Assembly: GCA_902478365.1 (NCBI GenBank)
Contig: CABSKX010000062.1
Coordinates: forward strand, 1-12,022
Direction: 5' to 3'
Length of the DNA: 12,022 nucleotides
DNA from: an uncultured Collinsella sp.
GTDB taxonomy: Bacteria > Actinomycetota > Coriobacteriia > Coriobacteriales > Coriobacteriaceae
The translations under genes and the position numbers were made by a program. This document shows positions 6,463-12,022 of this stretch, in pieces. Each line of letters starts with the position of its first letter. The stretch's first letter is position 1. Below the pieces are notes generated by a model. The model searched no databases and was not told where the DNA came from. It saw only the letters and a list, made by a program, of their open reading frames with translations.

Positions 6463-9231
6463 CTACAGCAGCTCGCCGTGGCGGGCAATGTAGCGGCGCT
6501 TTGCCAGCTGGGTGAGCGCGATATAGGCGGTAACGATGCCAATGAGCAGCCCAAAAAAGCTCGTGGGCAGCGTCATGAGGCCGAGCGCATCGGCGATGGG
6601 GCTTGCCGGCAGCCAGGTGACAAGCGCCAGGCCTAGCACGGTGAGAGCACACAGTGCCGGCGCGGCGTGGTCACGTGGGCTCGGCAGGCGCGGGGAGCGC
6701 AGCATGTGGATCACGAGCGTCTGCGACCACATGGACTCGATAAACCAGCCACTCTGGAAGAGCGCGGCAAAGGTCGCCATACCCGCGACGTTGCCCGTCC
6801 CGGAGAGCTCGGACCAGCTTGCGCCCACGGTGGCGGGGCACACCACAAAGAAGAGCGCGGCGAAGGTCACGATGTCAAACAGCGAGCTCACGGGGCCCAG
6901 CTCGAGCATAAAGCCCTTGATGGACGCGGCGTCCCAGGAGCGCGGACGGGCGGTCCAGACGTCATCGACGGTGTCCCACGGTAGCGTGATGCACACGATC
7001 TCGTAGACGAGCGACAGCAGCACCAGCTGTAGGGCACTCATGGGCAAAAACGGCAAGAACAGGCTCGCGACGGTCACGGACAGCACGTTGCCAAAGTTGG
7101 AGCTCACTGTGGTCTTGAGGTACTTGAGCAGGTTGCCGTAGGTGCGGCGGCCTTCGATGATTCCGCGTTCGAGCACGCCCAGGTCCTTCTGAAGCAAGAT
7201 GATATCGGCGGATTCCTTGGCAATGTCGACGGCCGAATCGACTGAGATGCCGCAATCGCTCGCACGCATGGCGGCGGCGTCGTTGATGCCGTCGCCCATA
7301 AAGCCCACGGTGTGGCCGAGTAGCTCGCGCATGACGCGCACCAGGCGCGCCTTCTGCAACGGCGAGAGCTTGGCGAAGAGGTGGGTTTTCTCGGCGCGCT
7401 CGGCAAGCTCGGCGTCGTCGAGCGCATCGATCTCGGAGCCGAGCAAGACGTTGCTCGCATCGATGCCGATCTGCGCGCAGACGGTGGCGGCGACGCGGTC
7501 GTTGTCGCCGGTCAGGACCTTGACCGCTACGCCCTTGGCCTCGAGGGTGGCGACGGCGCCCGCGGCACTCGCCTTGGGCGGATCGAGGAAAGCCAAAAAG
7601 CCCATCAGCACCATGTCGCATTCGTCGGCGATGCCAAACTCGCCCACGCAGCGCGGATTGGTTTTCTGCGCCACGGCAATTACGCGCAGGCCCTCGGCGT
7701 TAAGATCGGCGATCTGTTTGCGAATCTGGGCGAGGCTCTCGTTGGTGAGCGGCTGGGCGATGCCATCGACCTCGACAAAGGAGCAGATCTCGAGCATTGC
7801 CTCGGCAGCTCCCTTGGTAACCATCTGGGTTTTGCCTTGGGCGTCGGAGACAACTACGCTCAGGCGACGGCGCGAGAAATCGAAGGGAACCTCGTCGACC
7901 TTGGTATAGCGGTCGCGCAGGCTCTGGCCCAGCATGGAATTGGGTGCGACGGTCGAGGGCGTCACATCGGCGCGGTCGATAACGGCCAGGTCGATAAGGT
8001 TTTTGAGGCCGGTCTGGAAGAAGCTGTTTAAAAACGCATGGCGCAGCACACGCGTGTCCTCGTTGCCGTCGGCGTTGAGGTAGCGCTCGAGCACGATGCA
8101 GTCTTCGGTGAGGGTGCCGGTCTTGTCGCAGCACAGGACATCCATCGCGCCGAGGTTTTGAATCGCCGGCAGCTCCTTGACGATAACCTGGCGACGGGCG
8201 AGGTCTTTGGCGCCCTGCGACAGGCTCGTGGTCACGATGACGGGAAGCATCTGCGGCGTAATGCCCACGGCCACACTTGTGGCGAACAGCAGCGCGTCGA
8301 TGACATTGCCCTTGGTGGCGGCGTTGATGGCAAAGACGGCCGGCGCCATAACGAGCATGAGGCGTACGAGCAACATGGAGACGCTCGAGACGCCGCGGTC
8401 AAACGCGCTTTTCTCGCCGCGCCCGTTGAGCATCTTGGCGATGCCACCCAGGTAAGTATCCGAGCCGGTGGCAACGACAAGCGCCATGGCGGCGCCGTTT
8501 TGCACGGAGGTGCCGGTAAAGACGATGTTCTTGCAGGCAGAGAGTGGCAGCGCGGAGCCGTCGGCACCCTCGACGACGGTGATGGCAGTGGTCTTCTCGA
8601 CGGCCTCGCTCTCGCCGGTGAGCGCGGACTCAATCACAAACAGATCGCGCGCGGTGATGACGCGGGCATCGGCCGGCACCATATCTCCGGCAGAGAGGCG
8701 GATCACATCACCGGGGACGAGCTCGTCGAAGGGGATCTCGACGCGCTCGCTGTCGCGCAGGGCGGTGCAAGTGTTGGAGACCAGGTCCTTGAGGGCCTCG
8801 GCCGCATTGCCGCTGCGGGCTTCTTGGATAAACTTCATACCGCCCGATACCAGCAACATGATGCCGATGACGATGACCGTGGAGGGGTCGCGCTGCGGCT
8901 CGGGCACGGCGAGCACGTCGATGTAGAGCGAGACCAGCGCGAGCGCGGCGAGGATGCCGGCGAAGGGATCGATGAAGGCGTCGGCGATGCGGCGGGCGAG
9001 CGTCTTGGTCGGCGCCTCGATGGTGTTGGGGCCGGCGGCATCCAGGCGCTTGGCGGCGTGCTCAGCGGTGAGACCGTTTGCCGTGGCGTCAAGCAGTACG
9101 AGGGCGTCCTCGGCACTATGGGTGGCGGCGAATATGGTGTTCTTGGACAGGCCGGTATGAGCGGCGGGGCGCGCCGTGCGGCGGCGCTTGGAGATGGCTT
9201 CGAGTACCGTAACGGTTTTGAGCATCAGCAT
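6463..9231 (-). CDS. mgtA: Magnesium-translocating P-type ATPase
   Basis: This 922-aa membrane pump of the P3B (MgtA/MgtB) class imports Mg2+ using ATP; E. coli MgtA is of similar length. All core motifs are present in order: TGES at 205-208 (actuator), the M4 motif TPQMLP at 325-330, DKTGT with the phosphorylated Asp369, KGA at 473-475 (nucleotide site), TGDN at 574-577 and GDGIND at 646-651. About ten membrane helices fit the sequence: two near 84-133, two near 281-335 and six after ~710. The segment SSNFGNVLSV (~710) is typical of MgtA-type M5. The start at 9231 has AAGGAGG 5 nt upstream. The N-terminal ~30 residues are Arg/Lys-rich. The gene stands alone on its strand, behind a leader of almost 300 nt with a short ORF and hairpins. 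Regulation by Mg2+ is likely but inferred. Confidence 0.96.
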   Translation of the reverse strand: MLMLKTVTVLEAISKRRRTARPAAHTGLSKNTIFAATHSAEDALVLLDATANGLTAEHAAKRLDAAGPNTIEAPTKTLARRIADAFIDPFAGILAALALVSLYIDVLAVPEPQRDPSTVIVIGIMLLVSGGMKFIQEARSGNAAEALKDLVSNTCTALRDSERVEIPFDELVPGDVIRLSAGDMVPADARVITARDLFVIESALTGESEAVEKTTAITVVEGADGSALPLSACKNIVFTGTSVQNGAAMALVVATGSDTYLGGIAKMLNGRGEKSAFDRGVSSVSMLLVRLMLVMAPAVFAINAATKGNVIDALLFATSVAVGITPQMLPVIVTTSLSQGAKDLARRQVIVKELPAIQNLGAMDVLCCDKTGTLTEDCIVLERYLNADGNEDTRVLRHAFLNSFFQTGLKNLIDLAVIDRADVTPSTVAPNSMLGQSLRDRYTKVDEVPFDFSRRRLSVVVSDAQGKTQMVTKGAAEAMLEICSFVEVDGIAQPLTNESLAQIRKQIADLNAEGLRVIAVAQKTNPRCVGEFGIADECDMVLMGFLAFLDPPKASAAGAVATLEAKGVAVKVLTGDNDRVAATVCAQIGIDASNVLLGSEIDALDDAELAERAEKTHLFAKLSPLQKARLVRVMRELLGHTVGFMGDGINDAAAMRASDCGISVDSAVDIAKESADIILLQKDLGVLERGIIEGRRTYGNLLKYLKTTVSSNFGNVLSVTVASLFLPFLPMSALQLVLLSLVYEIVCITLPWDTVDDVWTARPRSWDAASIKGFMLELGPVSSLFDIVTFAALFFVVCPATVGASWSELSGTGNVAGMATFAALFQSGWFIESMWSQTLVIHMLRSPRLPSPRDHAAPALCALTVLGLALVTWLPASPIADALGLMTLPTSFFGLLIGIVTAYIALTQLAKRRYIARHGELL

Positions 9232-9316
9232 AGGGTCCTCCTTGTTGAAGGGAGTTAGCGTACGTGTCGTATTTGCTTCAAAAAACCTAGATGTCGCTCA
9301 CGTCAAGCTCTTGAGC

Positions 9317-9344
9317 CCACAAAGGGTGCAGCGCGCCTTTGTGG
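9317..9344 (-). promoter_or_regulatory. Stable hairpin in the mgtA leader
   Basis: CCACAAAGG (9317-9325) and CCTTTGTGG (9336-9344) form a perfect 9-bp stem with a 10-nt loop. It lies between the leader ORF stop (9371) and the mgtA start (9231). On the minus strand a weaker 5-bp hairpin (GCTCA/TGAGC) and a run of six T (9279-9284) come later. The arrangement would suit attenuation, but the T-run is not directly next to a strong stem, so the mechanism is open. I found no M-box riboswitch core. Confidence 0.45.
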
Positions 9345-9370
9345 TGGTTTTGGCGATCTGCCGGTGGCGT

Positions 9371-9442
9371 TTATGCGTGTGCGGAGTCCTCGCGGCGTGC
9401 CGAGGGCGACATGCAGGTTTTTCGACTAGGACTGCCTTCCAT
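9371..9442 (-). CDS. Candidate 23-aa leader peptide upstream of mgtA
   Basis: A short ORF starts at the ATG at 9442 behind AGGAGG with 6-nt spacing, the best ribosome-binding site in this part of the window, and ends at TAA 9371-9373. The peptide begins MEGSPSRKTC and ends REDSAHA; it has two Pro, three Arg and three acidic residues among 23 and no membrane segment. It ends 139 nt before mgtA. In Salmonella, mgtA is controlled by a short proline-containing leader peptide (MgtL) whose translation responds to Mg2+; the position here is analogous, though the peptides do not resemble each other. That it is translated is likely from the signal. That it regulates mgtA is inference. Confidence 0.55.
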   Translation of the reverse strand: MEGSPSRKTCMSPSARREDSAHA

Positions 9443-9509
9443 GGCACACCTCCTAAAGGCTGAGCGCAGCGCGCTTTGGGTATCTCGTACCCCTTTTTAA
9501 TCCGCCCGT

Positions 9510-9538
9510 ATTCTTGATGAGGGGGTTTGACATGTCAA
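9510..9538 (-). promoter_or_regulatory. Candidate mgtA promoter with palindromic -35 region
   Basis: On the minus strand a consensus TTGACA (9538-9533) is followed after 17 bp by AAGAAT (9515-9510). Transcription from about 9503 would give a 5' leader of ~60 nt before the short ORF. The -35 box is half of the perfect palindrome TTGACATGTCAA (9527-9538), which could be an operator. Confidence 0.45.
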
Positions 9539-9668
9539 CCCCATTGTTCGGAAAACCATTTCCCCTGACAAAGCCTTTACAGAATGCCGTGGCCCCAAAG
9601 CGCGCCCGCATCGACGCTTCGCCTGCGCTAAACTGGAAGGCACGTACGCGATTACGAGAGGAGCCCGC

Positions 9669-10352
9669 ATGGAGGCTTACAAGCAAGAGTTCATCAAGTT
9701 TATGGTCGAGTCCGACGTCCTTAAGTTCGGCAGCTTTACGCTCAAGAGCGGCCGTCAGTCCCCGTTCTTTATGAACGCCGGCGCTTACGTGACGGGCTAT
9801 CAGCTCAAGAAGCTGGGCGAGTATTACGCCCAGGCCATCCACGATAACTTTGGCGACGACTTTGACGTGCTGTTTGGACCGGCCTACAAGGGTATTCCGC
9901 TGGCCGTCGTGACCGCCATTGCCTACCATGAGCTGTACGGCAAGGAGGTCAAGTACTGCTGCGACCGCAAGGAGGCCAAGGACCACGGCGCCGACAAGGG
10001 TAACCTGCTGGGCTATGAGCCCCAGGACGGCGATCGCGTGGTCATGGTCGAGGACGTCACCACCAGCGGTAAGTCCATCGACGAGACCTATCCCAAGGTC
10101 AAGGCTGCTGCCGATGTCGAGATTAAGGGCCTGATCGTGTCCCTCAACCGCATGGAGGTCGGCAAGGGTGGCGTGACCACCGCCCAGAAGGAGATCGAGG
10201 CCAAGTACGGTTTCCCCGTCGCGAGCATCGTCTCCATGGCCGAGGTCGTCGAGACCCTCTATAACCACGAGATCGACGGCAAGGTCGTCATCGATGACGA
10301 GCTCAAGACCGCCATCGACGCCTACTACGAGCAGTACGGAGCTCAGGTGTAG
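9669..10352 (+). CDS. pyrE: Orotate phosphoribosyltransferase
   Basis: PyrE joins orotate to PRPP to give orotidine 5'-monophosphate, the fifth step of pyrimidine synthesis, in the cytoplasm as a dimer. The 227-aa protein is close to the usual length. It has the N-terminal substrate motif LKSGRQSPFFMN (25-36), FGPAYKGIPLA (69-79), a DRKEAKDHG loop (99-107) that closes over the active site, and the PRPP-binding motif VVMVEDVTTSGKS (124-136) with the expected adjacent acidic pair Glu128-Asp129. The ATG at 9669 follows AGAGGAG with 5-nt spacing. No other pyr gene is next to it, so it is transcribed alone or with an unseen promoter; I found no convincing -10/-35 pair in the 220 bp upstream. A strong hairpin begins at its stop codon. 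Confidence 0.97.
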   Translation: MEAYKQEFIKFMVESDVLKFGSFTLKSGRQSPFFMNAGAYVTGYQLKKLGEYYAQAIHDNFGDDFDVLFGPAYKGIPLAVVTAIAYHELYGKEVKYCCDRKEAKDHGADKGNLLGYEPQDGDRVVMVEDVTTSGKSIDETYPKVKAAADVEIKGLIVSLNRMEVGKGGVTTAQKEIEAKYGFPVASIVSMAEVVETLYNHEIDGKVVIDDELKTAIDAYYEQYGAQV

Positions 10353-10379
10353 TTACGGCGTTTTACCAAACGCCGTAAC
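10352..10379 (+). terminator. Perfect 12-bp hairpin at the pyrE stop codon
   Basis: GTTACGGCGTTT (10352-10363) and AAACGCCGTAAC (10368-10379) pair perfectly around a 4-nt loop, starting at the last base of the TAG stop. No T-run follows, so this would be a hairpin-only terminator or an mRNA 3'-end stabiliser. Confidence 0.6.
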
Positions 10380-10433
10380 CGGTCGACGCTGCGCGCCGCC
10401 CTCTACTTGCGGCGTTGTCTTGCTCCGGATGGG

Positions 10434-10462
10434 TAGTCATTGGGGACGTTCTTAAATGACTA
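10434..10462. repeat. Palindromic element, copy B (constant loop GGGGACGTTCTTA)
   Basis: TAGTCATT (10434-10441) and AATGACTA (10455-10462) form a perfect 8-bp stem around the 13-nt loop GGGGACGTTCTTA. Compared with copy A at 4522-4550, the loop matches at 11 of 13 positions. The stem differs at two positions, each changed on both arms so pairing is kept. The left flank GGGTAGTCATTGGG (10431-10444) is repeated exactly at 4508-4521. Confidence 0.75.
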
Positions 10463-10468
10463 GTCGTG

Positions 10469-10538
10469 AATGAGCGTGGATAATCTCCCGTTTTTGGCTC
10501 GGTGACGGCCTCAAAGTGGGAGATTATCCACGCTCGTT
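10469..10538. repeat. Long palindrome with 18-21-bp arms
   Basis: GAGCGTGGATAATCTCCC (10472-10489) and GGGAGATTATCCACGCTC (10518-10535) are perfect 18-bp inverted repeats, extendable to 10469 and 10538 with one T-G pair. The loop is 28 nt. ATCCACGCTCGT from the right arm recurs as a direct repeat at 10555-10566, almost touching the stop of the minus-strand SIS gene, so a second partial copy is present. It lies in the gap between the ends of two convergent genes and may terminate transcription, but it looks more like a small mobile palindrome. Confidence 0.78.
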
Positions 10539-10568
10539 AGATAAGCGTCCGAAAATCCACGCTCGTCG

Positions 10569-11132
10569 CTACTTGAGCCCCGGGAGGCGGGTGTAGGGGA
10601 ACGAGCGCTCCAGGAATTCGGAGCAGTGGGCGTAGTCTTTGGCGAAGTAGCTGCTGTAGAGCGAATCGAGCACGTATTGCACGGCGATATGGCTGGCGAA
10701 CTGCGTGATGCGATGCGTCATGCTCTCGTGGTCACTCACCGTAAGGTAGGCGGCAAAGCCAGGGTGAATGCGCGCGCAATAAGGCGTGCCGATGACGATG
10801 ACCGGGACATGTCGACTGCTGAGGATCGGCAAGATGTCCTTGAGGTTGGGGGCAAGGCCGCTGTAGGAGATGACGATTGCCGCATGGTCGGGGCCCGAGG
10901 CGAGCGCCGTTCGCACCTGGGGCTCGACGCCGTCGTGGCACGTCGCGCTTTTACCGGCGGAGAGCAGGCGATCGCGGAACATTCCCGCTGGATAGAGGTT
11001 GTGCGAGTCTGTGTAGATGTCGACCTGTCGGGCGTTCGCGATGAACTTGGCGGCGTGGTCAAGTTGCGTGGGGTCGAGCAGCTCCTGCGTTTCGGCCAGC
11101 GTGGTCTGGTAGAGCCCCTCCATGCGCTCCAT
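10569..11132 (-). CDS. SIS-domain protein, MurR/RpiR regulator lacking its HTH
   Basis: This 187-aa protein matches the C-terminal part of MurR/RpiR sugar-phosphate-responsive regulators. Residues 1-37 fit the linker helix before the SIS domain (LAETQELLDPTQLDHAAKFI). The SIS domain follows with YTDSHNL (40-46) where many relatives have GxGSS, the conserved ISYSG (88-92), VPVIVIGT (109-116) and SDHES (133-137). Typical family members are ~280 aa with an N-terminal helix-turn-helix of ~77 aa. None is encoded here: the frame is closed by TGA 21 bp upstream of the start, and only about 175 bp remain before the divergent crr gene. The start also has a poor ribosome-binding site. It is probably a 5'-truncated regulator, possibly a pseudogene; a stand-alone sugar-phosphate sensor is the alternative. 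It faces away from crr, a usual pairing for a PTS regulator. Confidence 0.75.
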   Translation of the reverse strand: MERMEGLYQTTLAETQELLDPTQLDHAAKFIANARQVDIYTDSHNLYPAGMFRDRLLSAGKSATCHDGVEPQVRTALASGPDHAAIVISYSGLAPNLKDILPILSSRHVPVIVIGTPYCARIHPGFAAYLTVSDHESMTHRITQFASHIAVQYVLDSLYSSYFAKDYAHCSEFLERSFPYTRLPGLK

Positions 11133-11206
11133 AACCTGCGCAGGCGATACTCAGCTTATCGACCCGCGATGCAAAGGAGATACTCATCCCACGAGTACTA
11201 CCGGGA

Positions 11207-11227
11207 AGGGCTCTCGATTCGAGCCCT
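11207..11227. promoter_or_regulatory. Hairpin or operator between SIS gene and crr
   Basis: AGGGCTC (11207-11213) and GAGCCCT (11221-11227) form a perfect 7-bp inverted repeat with a 7-nt spacer. It ends 4 bp before the -35 box of crr, so it may bind a regulator of crr or of the divergent SIS gene. It has no T-run and is unlikely to be a terminator. Confidence 0.35.
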
Positions 11228-11231
11228 CACC

Positions 11232-11260
11232 TTAGCAATTTGATCATTTGGCACTATAAT
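11232..11260 (+). promoter_or_regulatory. Promoter of crr
   Basis: A perfect TATAAT (11255-11260) stands 17 bp after TTAGCA (11232-11237, four of six consensus bases). The predicted start near 11267 gives a leader of about 43 nt to the ATG at 11310. This is the clearest promoter in the window and fits strong expression of a PTS component. Confidence 0.75.
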
Positions 11261-11309
11261 CACCATAGGCATGCGCATAACGTTGCGCTTAATCAAGAGG
11301 AGAAAACGT

Positions 11310-11846
11310 ATGGGTCTGTTTGACATGTTCAAGAAGAAGGCTGAGCCCGCGGCTGCCGCTGCTCCTGCCTCCATCTCTACTTCTGCCGGCGCCGACGTGC
11401 TGTGCTCGCCCGTCAAGGGCAAGGTCATCAAGATGGCCGACGTGCCCGATCCCGTCTTTAGCGGCGAGGTGCTGGGCAAGGGCTGCGCCGTGTGGCCCGA
11501 GGACGATCTGGTCTACGCTCCCTGCGACGGCAAGGTGACCGTCACCATGGGTCACGCCGTGGGCCTGCAGTCCGATAGCGGCATCGAGGTTTTGGTGCAC
11601 GTTGGCGTCGATACCGTCAACATGAACGGCGACGGCTTCGAGGGCTTCGTCAAGGCTGACGATGTCGTTAAGGTTGGCCAGCCCATGCTCAAGATCGACC
11701 GCGCCAAGATCGCCGCTGCCGGCTACAAGGACTGCGTCGTCGTGGCTGTGTCCAACACCGCCGAGTTCGCCGACGTCGAGCTCGCCGTCGAGGCTGAGTC
11801 TGCCGTTGCTGCTGGTGACGCCATCGTTAAGGTCGTCCGCAAGTAA
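11310..11846 (+). CDS. crr: PTS glucose-type IIA component (Crr-like)
   Basis: This 178-aa stand-alone EIIA of the glucose family accepts phosphate from HPr and passes it to the IIB domain of a sugar permease; E. coli Crr is of similar size. It starts like Crr with MGLFDMFKKK, a short amphipathic helix, then an Ala-rich linker (12-27). The IIA domain runs from ~29, with SPVKGKV, then VPDPVFSGEVLGKG (45-58). The active-site part LVHVGVDTV carries the phosphorylated His97, and the supporting His82 is in GHAVGL. An upstream in-frame ATG at 11271 would add a basic 13-residue extension but lacks a ribosome-binding site; the ATG at 11310 follows AGAGGAG by 7 nt. The gene has its own promoter and terminator, so it is monocistronic. 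No IIB/IIC gene is in the window. Whether it also has the regulatory role of E. coli Crr cannot be seen. Confidence 0.95.
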   Translation: MGLFDMFKKKAEPAAAAAPASISTSAGADVLCSPVKGKVIKMADVPDPVFSGEVLGKGCAVWPEDDLVYAPCDGKVTVTMGHAVGLQSDSGIEVLVHVGVDTVNMNGDGFEGFVKADDVVKVGQPMLKIDRAKIAAAGYKDCVVVAVSNTAEFADVELAVEAESAVAAGDAIVKVVRK

Positions 11847-11871
11847 GCCGCGGCAACATAAGGGTGTTTTG

Positions 11872-11905
11872 GGGTGGTCGAATCGTTCGACCACCCTTTT
11901 TTATT
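11872..11905 (+). terminator. Intrinsic terminator of crr
   Basis: An 11-bp perfect stem (GGGTGGTCGAA at 11872-11882, TTCGACCACCC at 11886-11896) with a 3-nt loop is followed directly by TTTTTTATT. It lies 25 bp beyond the crr stop codon and is the only textbook terminator in the window. Confidence 0.94.
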
Positions 11906-11965
11906 ACAATGCGGCGGAGCGTTTTATTGCGCGTTGGGCGGACCGGTAAACCGTTCGGACGTTAA

Positions 11966-12022
11966 ATGGTTGATTTTCAATCTCAACGCAACAGCCTGAA
12001 CGGACCCCGCGTTTCCGCAGCT
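11966..12022 (+). CDS. Possible start of a further gene, cut by the window end
   Basis: An ATG at 11966 opens a frame that is unbroken for the remaining 19 codons, beginning MVDFQSQRNS and reading on to the last base. The only ribosome-binding signal is a weak GGA 7 nt upstream, and no clear promoter was found between it and the crr terminator. With so few codons the family cannot be named and the frame may be fortuitous. Confidence 0.4.
   Translation, partial: MVDFQSQRNSLNGPRVSAA

Noticed and set aside
6347..6652. Minus-strand frame ending in Leu/Pro repeats after mgtA
   Set aside because: It overlaps the mgtA 3' end in another frame, and its repeat character comes from GGC-rich low-complexity DNA; no start signal supports it.
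9478..9498. Plus-strand terminator GGGTA-loop-TACCC followed by five T
   Set aside because: The stem has only 5 bp and no plus-strand gene lies upstream. It is more likely part of the 5' untranslated leader on the minus strand.
9232..9500. M-box magnesium riboswitch upstream of mgtA
   Set aside because: I looked for the conserved M-box core and its paired elements in the leader and did not find them. The leader ORF and hairpins are a better description.
10521..10530. Replication origin or DnaA boxes (TTATCCAC in both arms of the palindrome)
   Set aside because: Only the two mirror copies from the palindrome arms occur, with no dnaA/dnaN genes or AT-rich unwinding region nearby.

Overview
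The window reads as chromosomal DNA of a GC-rich gut actinobacterium of the class Coriobacteriia, most like Collinsella. This rests on the strong GC bias at third codon positions, a membrane-spanning LuxR regulator of the kind these bacteria expand, an Actinobacteria-type gene density with short palindromic repeats between genes, and E. coli-like PyrE and Crr proteins. The genus is an inference; no rRNA is present to confirm it.

Region by region: (1) Positions 68-4359, minus strand, hold a compact run of four genes. In transcription order these are a DUF4428/zinc-ribbon protein, a protein with two zinc ribbons and two membrane helices, an SPFH-domain protein with two C-terminal zinc ribbons, and, after a likely partial terminator, a secreted lipoprotein. 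The second and third look like counterparts of Bacillus YdjG and YdjI, which work with PspA at stressed membranes, so this is probably an envelope or membrane-microdomain module. (2) Positions 4360-4736 contain no gene but a dense set of nested inverted repeats and a probable promoter. (3) Positions 4737-6281, plus strand, hold a 12-helix-type LuxR regulator interrupted by one in-frame TGA. (4) Positions 6282-6462 hold a long palindrome and a GGC-rich low-complexity stretch. (5) Positions 6463-9231, minus strand, encode an MgtA-type Mg2+ P-type ATPase. Its leader of nearly 300 nt has a candidate promoter, a short ORF with an excellent ribosome-binding site, and a strong hairpin, which suggests translation-coupled control of the transporter. 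(6) pyrE at 9669-10352, plus strand, is followed by a perfect hairpin and then by more dispersed palindromes (10434-10566). (7) A SIS-domain protein at 10569-11132, minus strand, looks like a MurR/RpiR regulator without its DNA-binding half. (8) A well-marked crr gene (PTS glucose-type IIA) at 11310-11846 has a clear promoter and terminator, and the first codons of a further gene may begin at 11966.

The genes do not form one pathway. The points most worth following are the three-protein zinc-ribbon/SPFH module, the short ORF ahead of mgtA, the nonsense codon in the LuxR gene, and a small intergenic hairpin present in two copies with compensatory stem changes around a nearly constant 13-nt loop. 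No tRNA, rRNA, CRISPR array, complete insertion sequence or prophage gene was seen.
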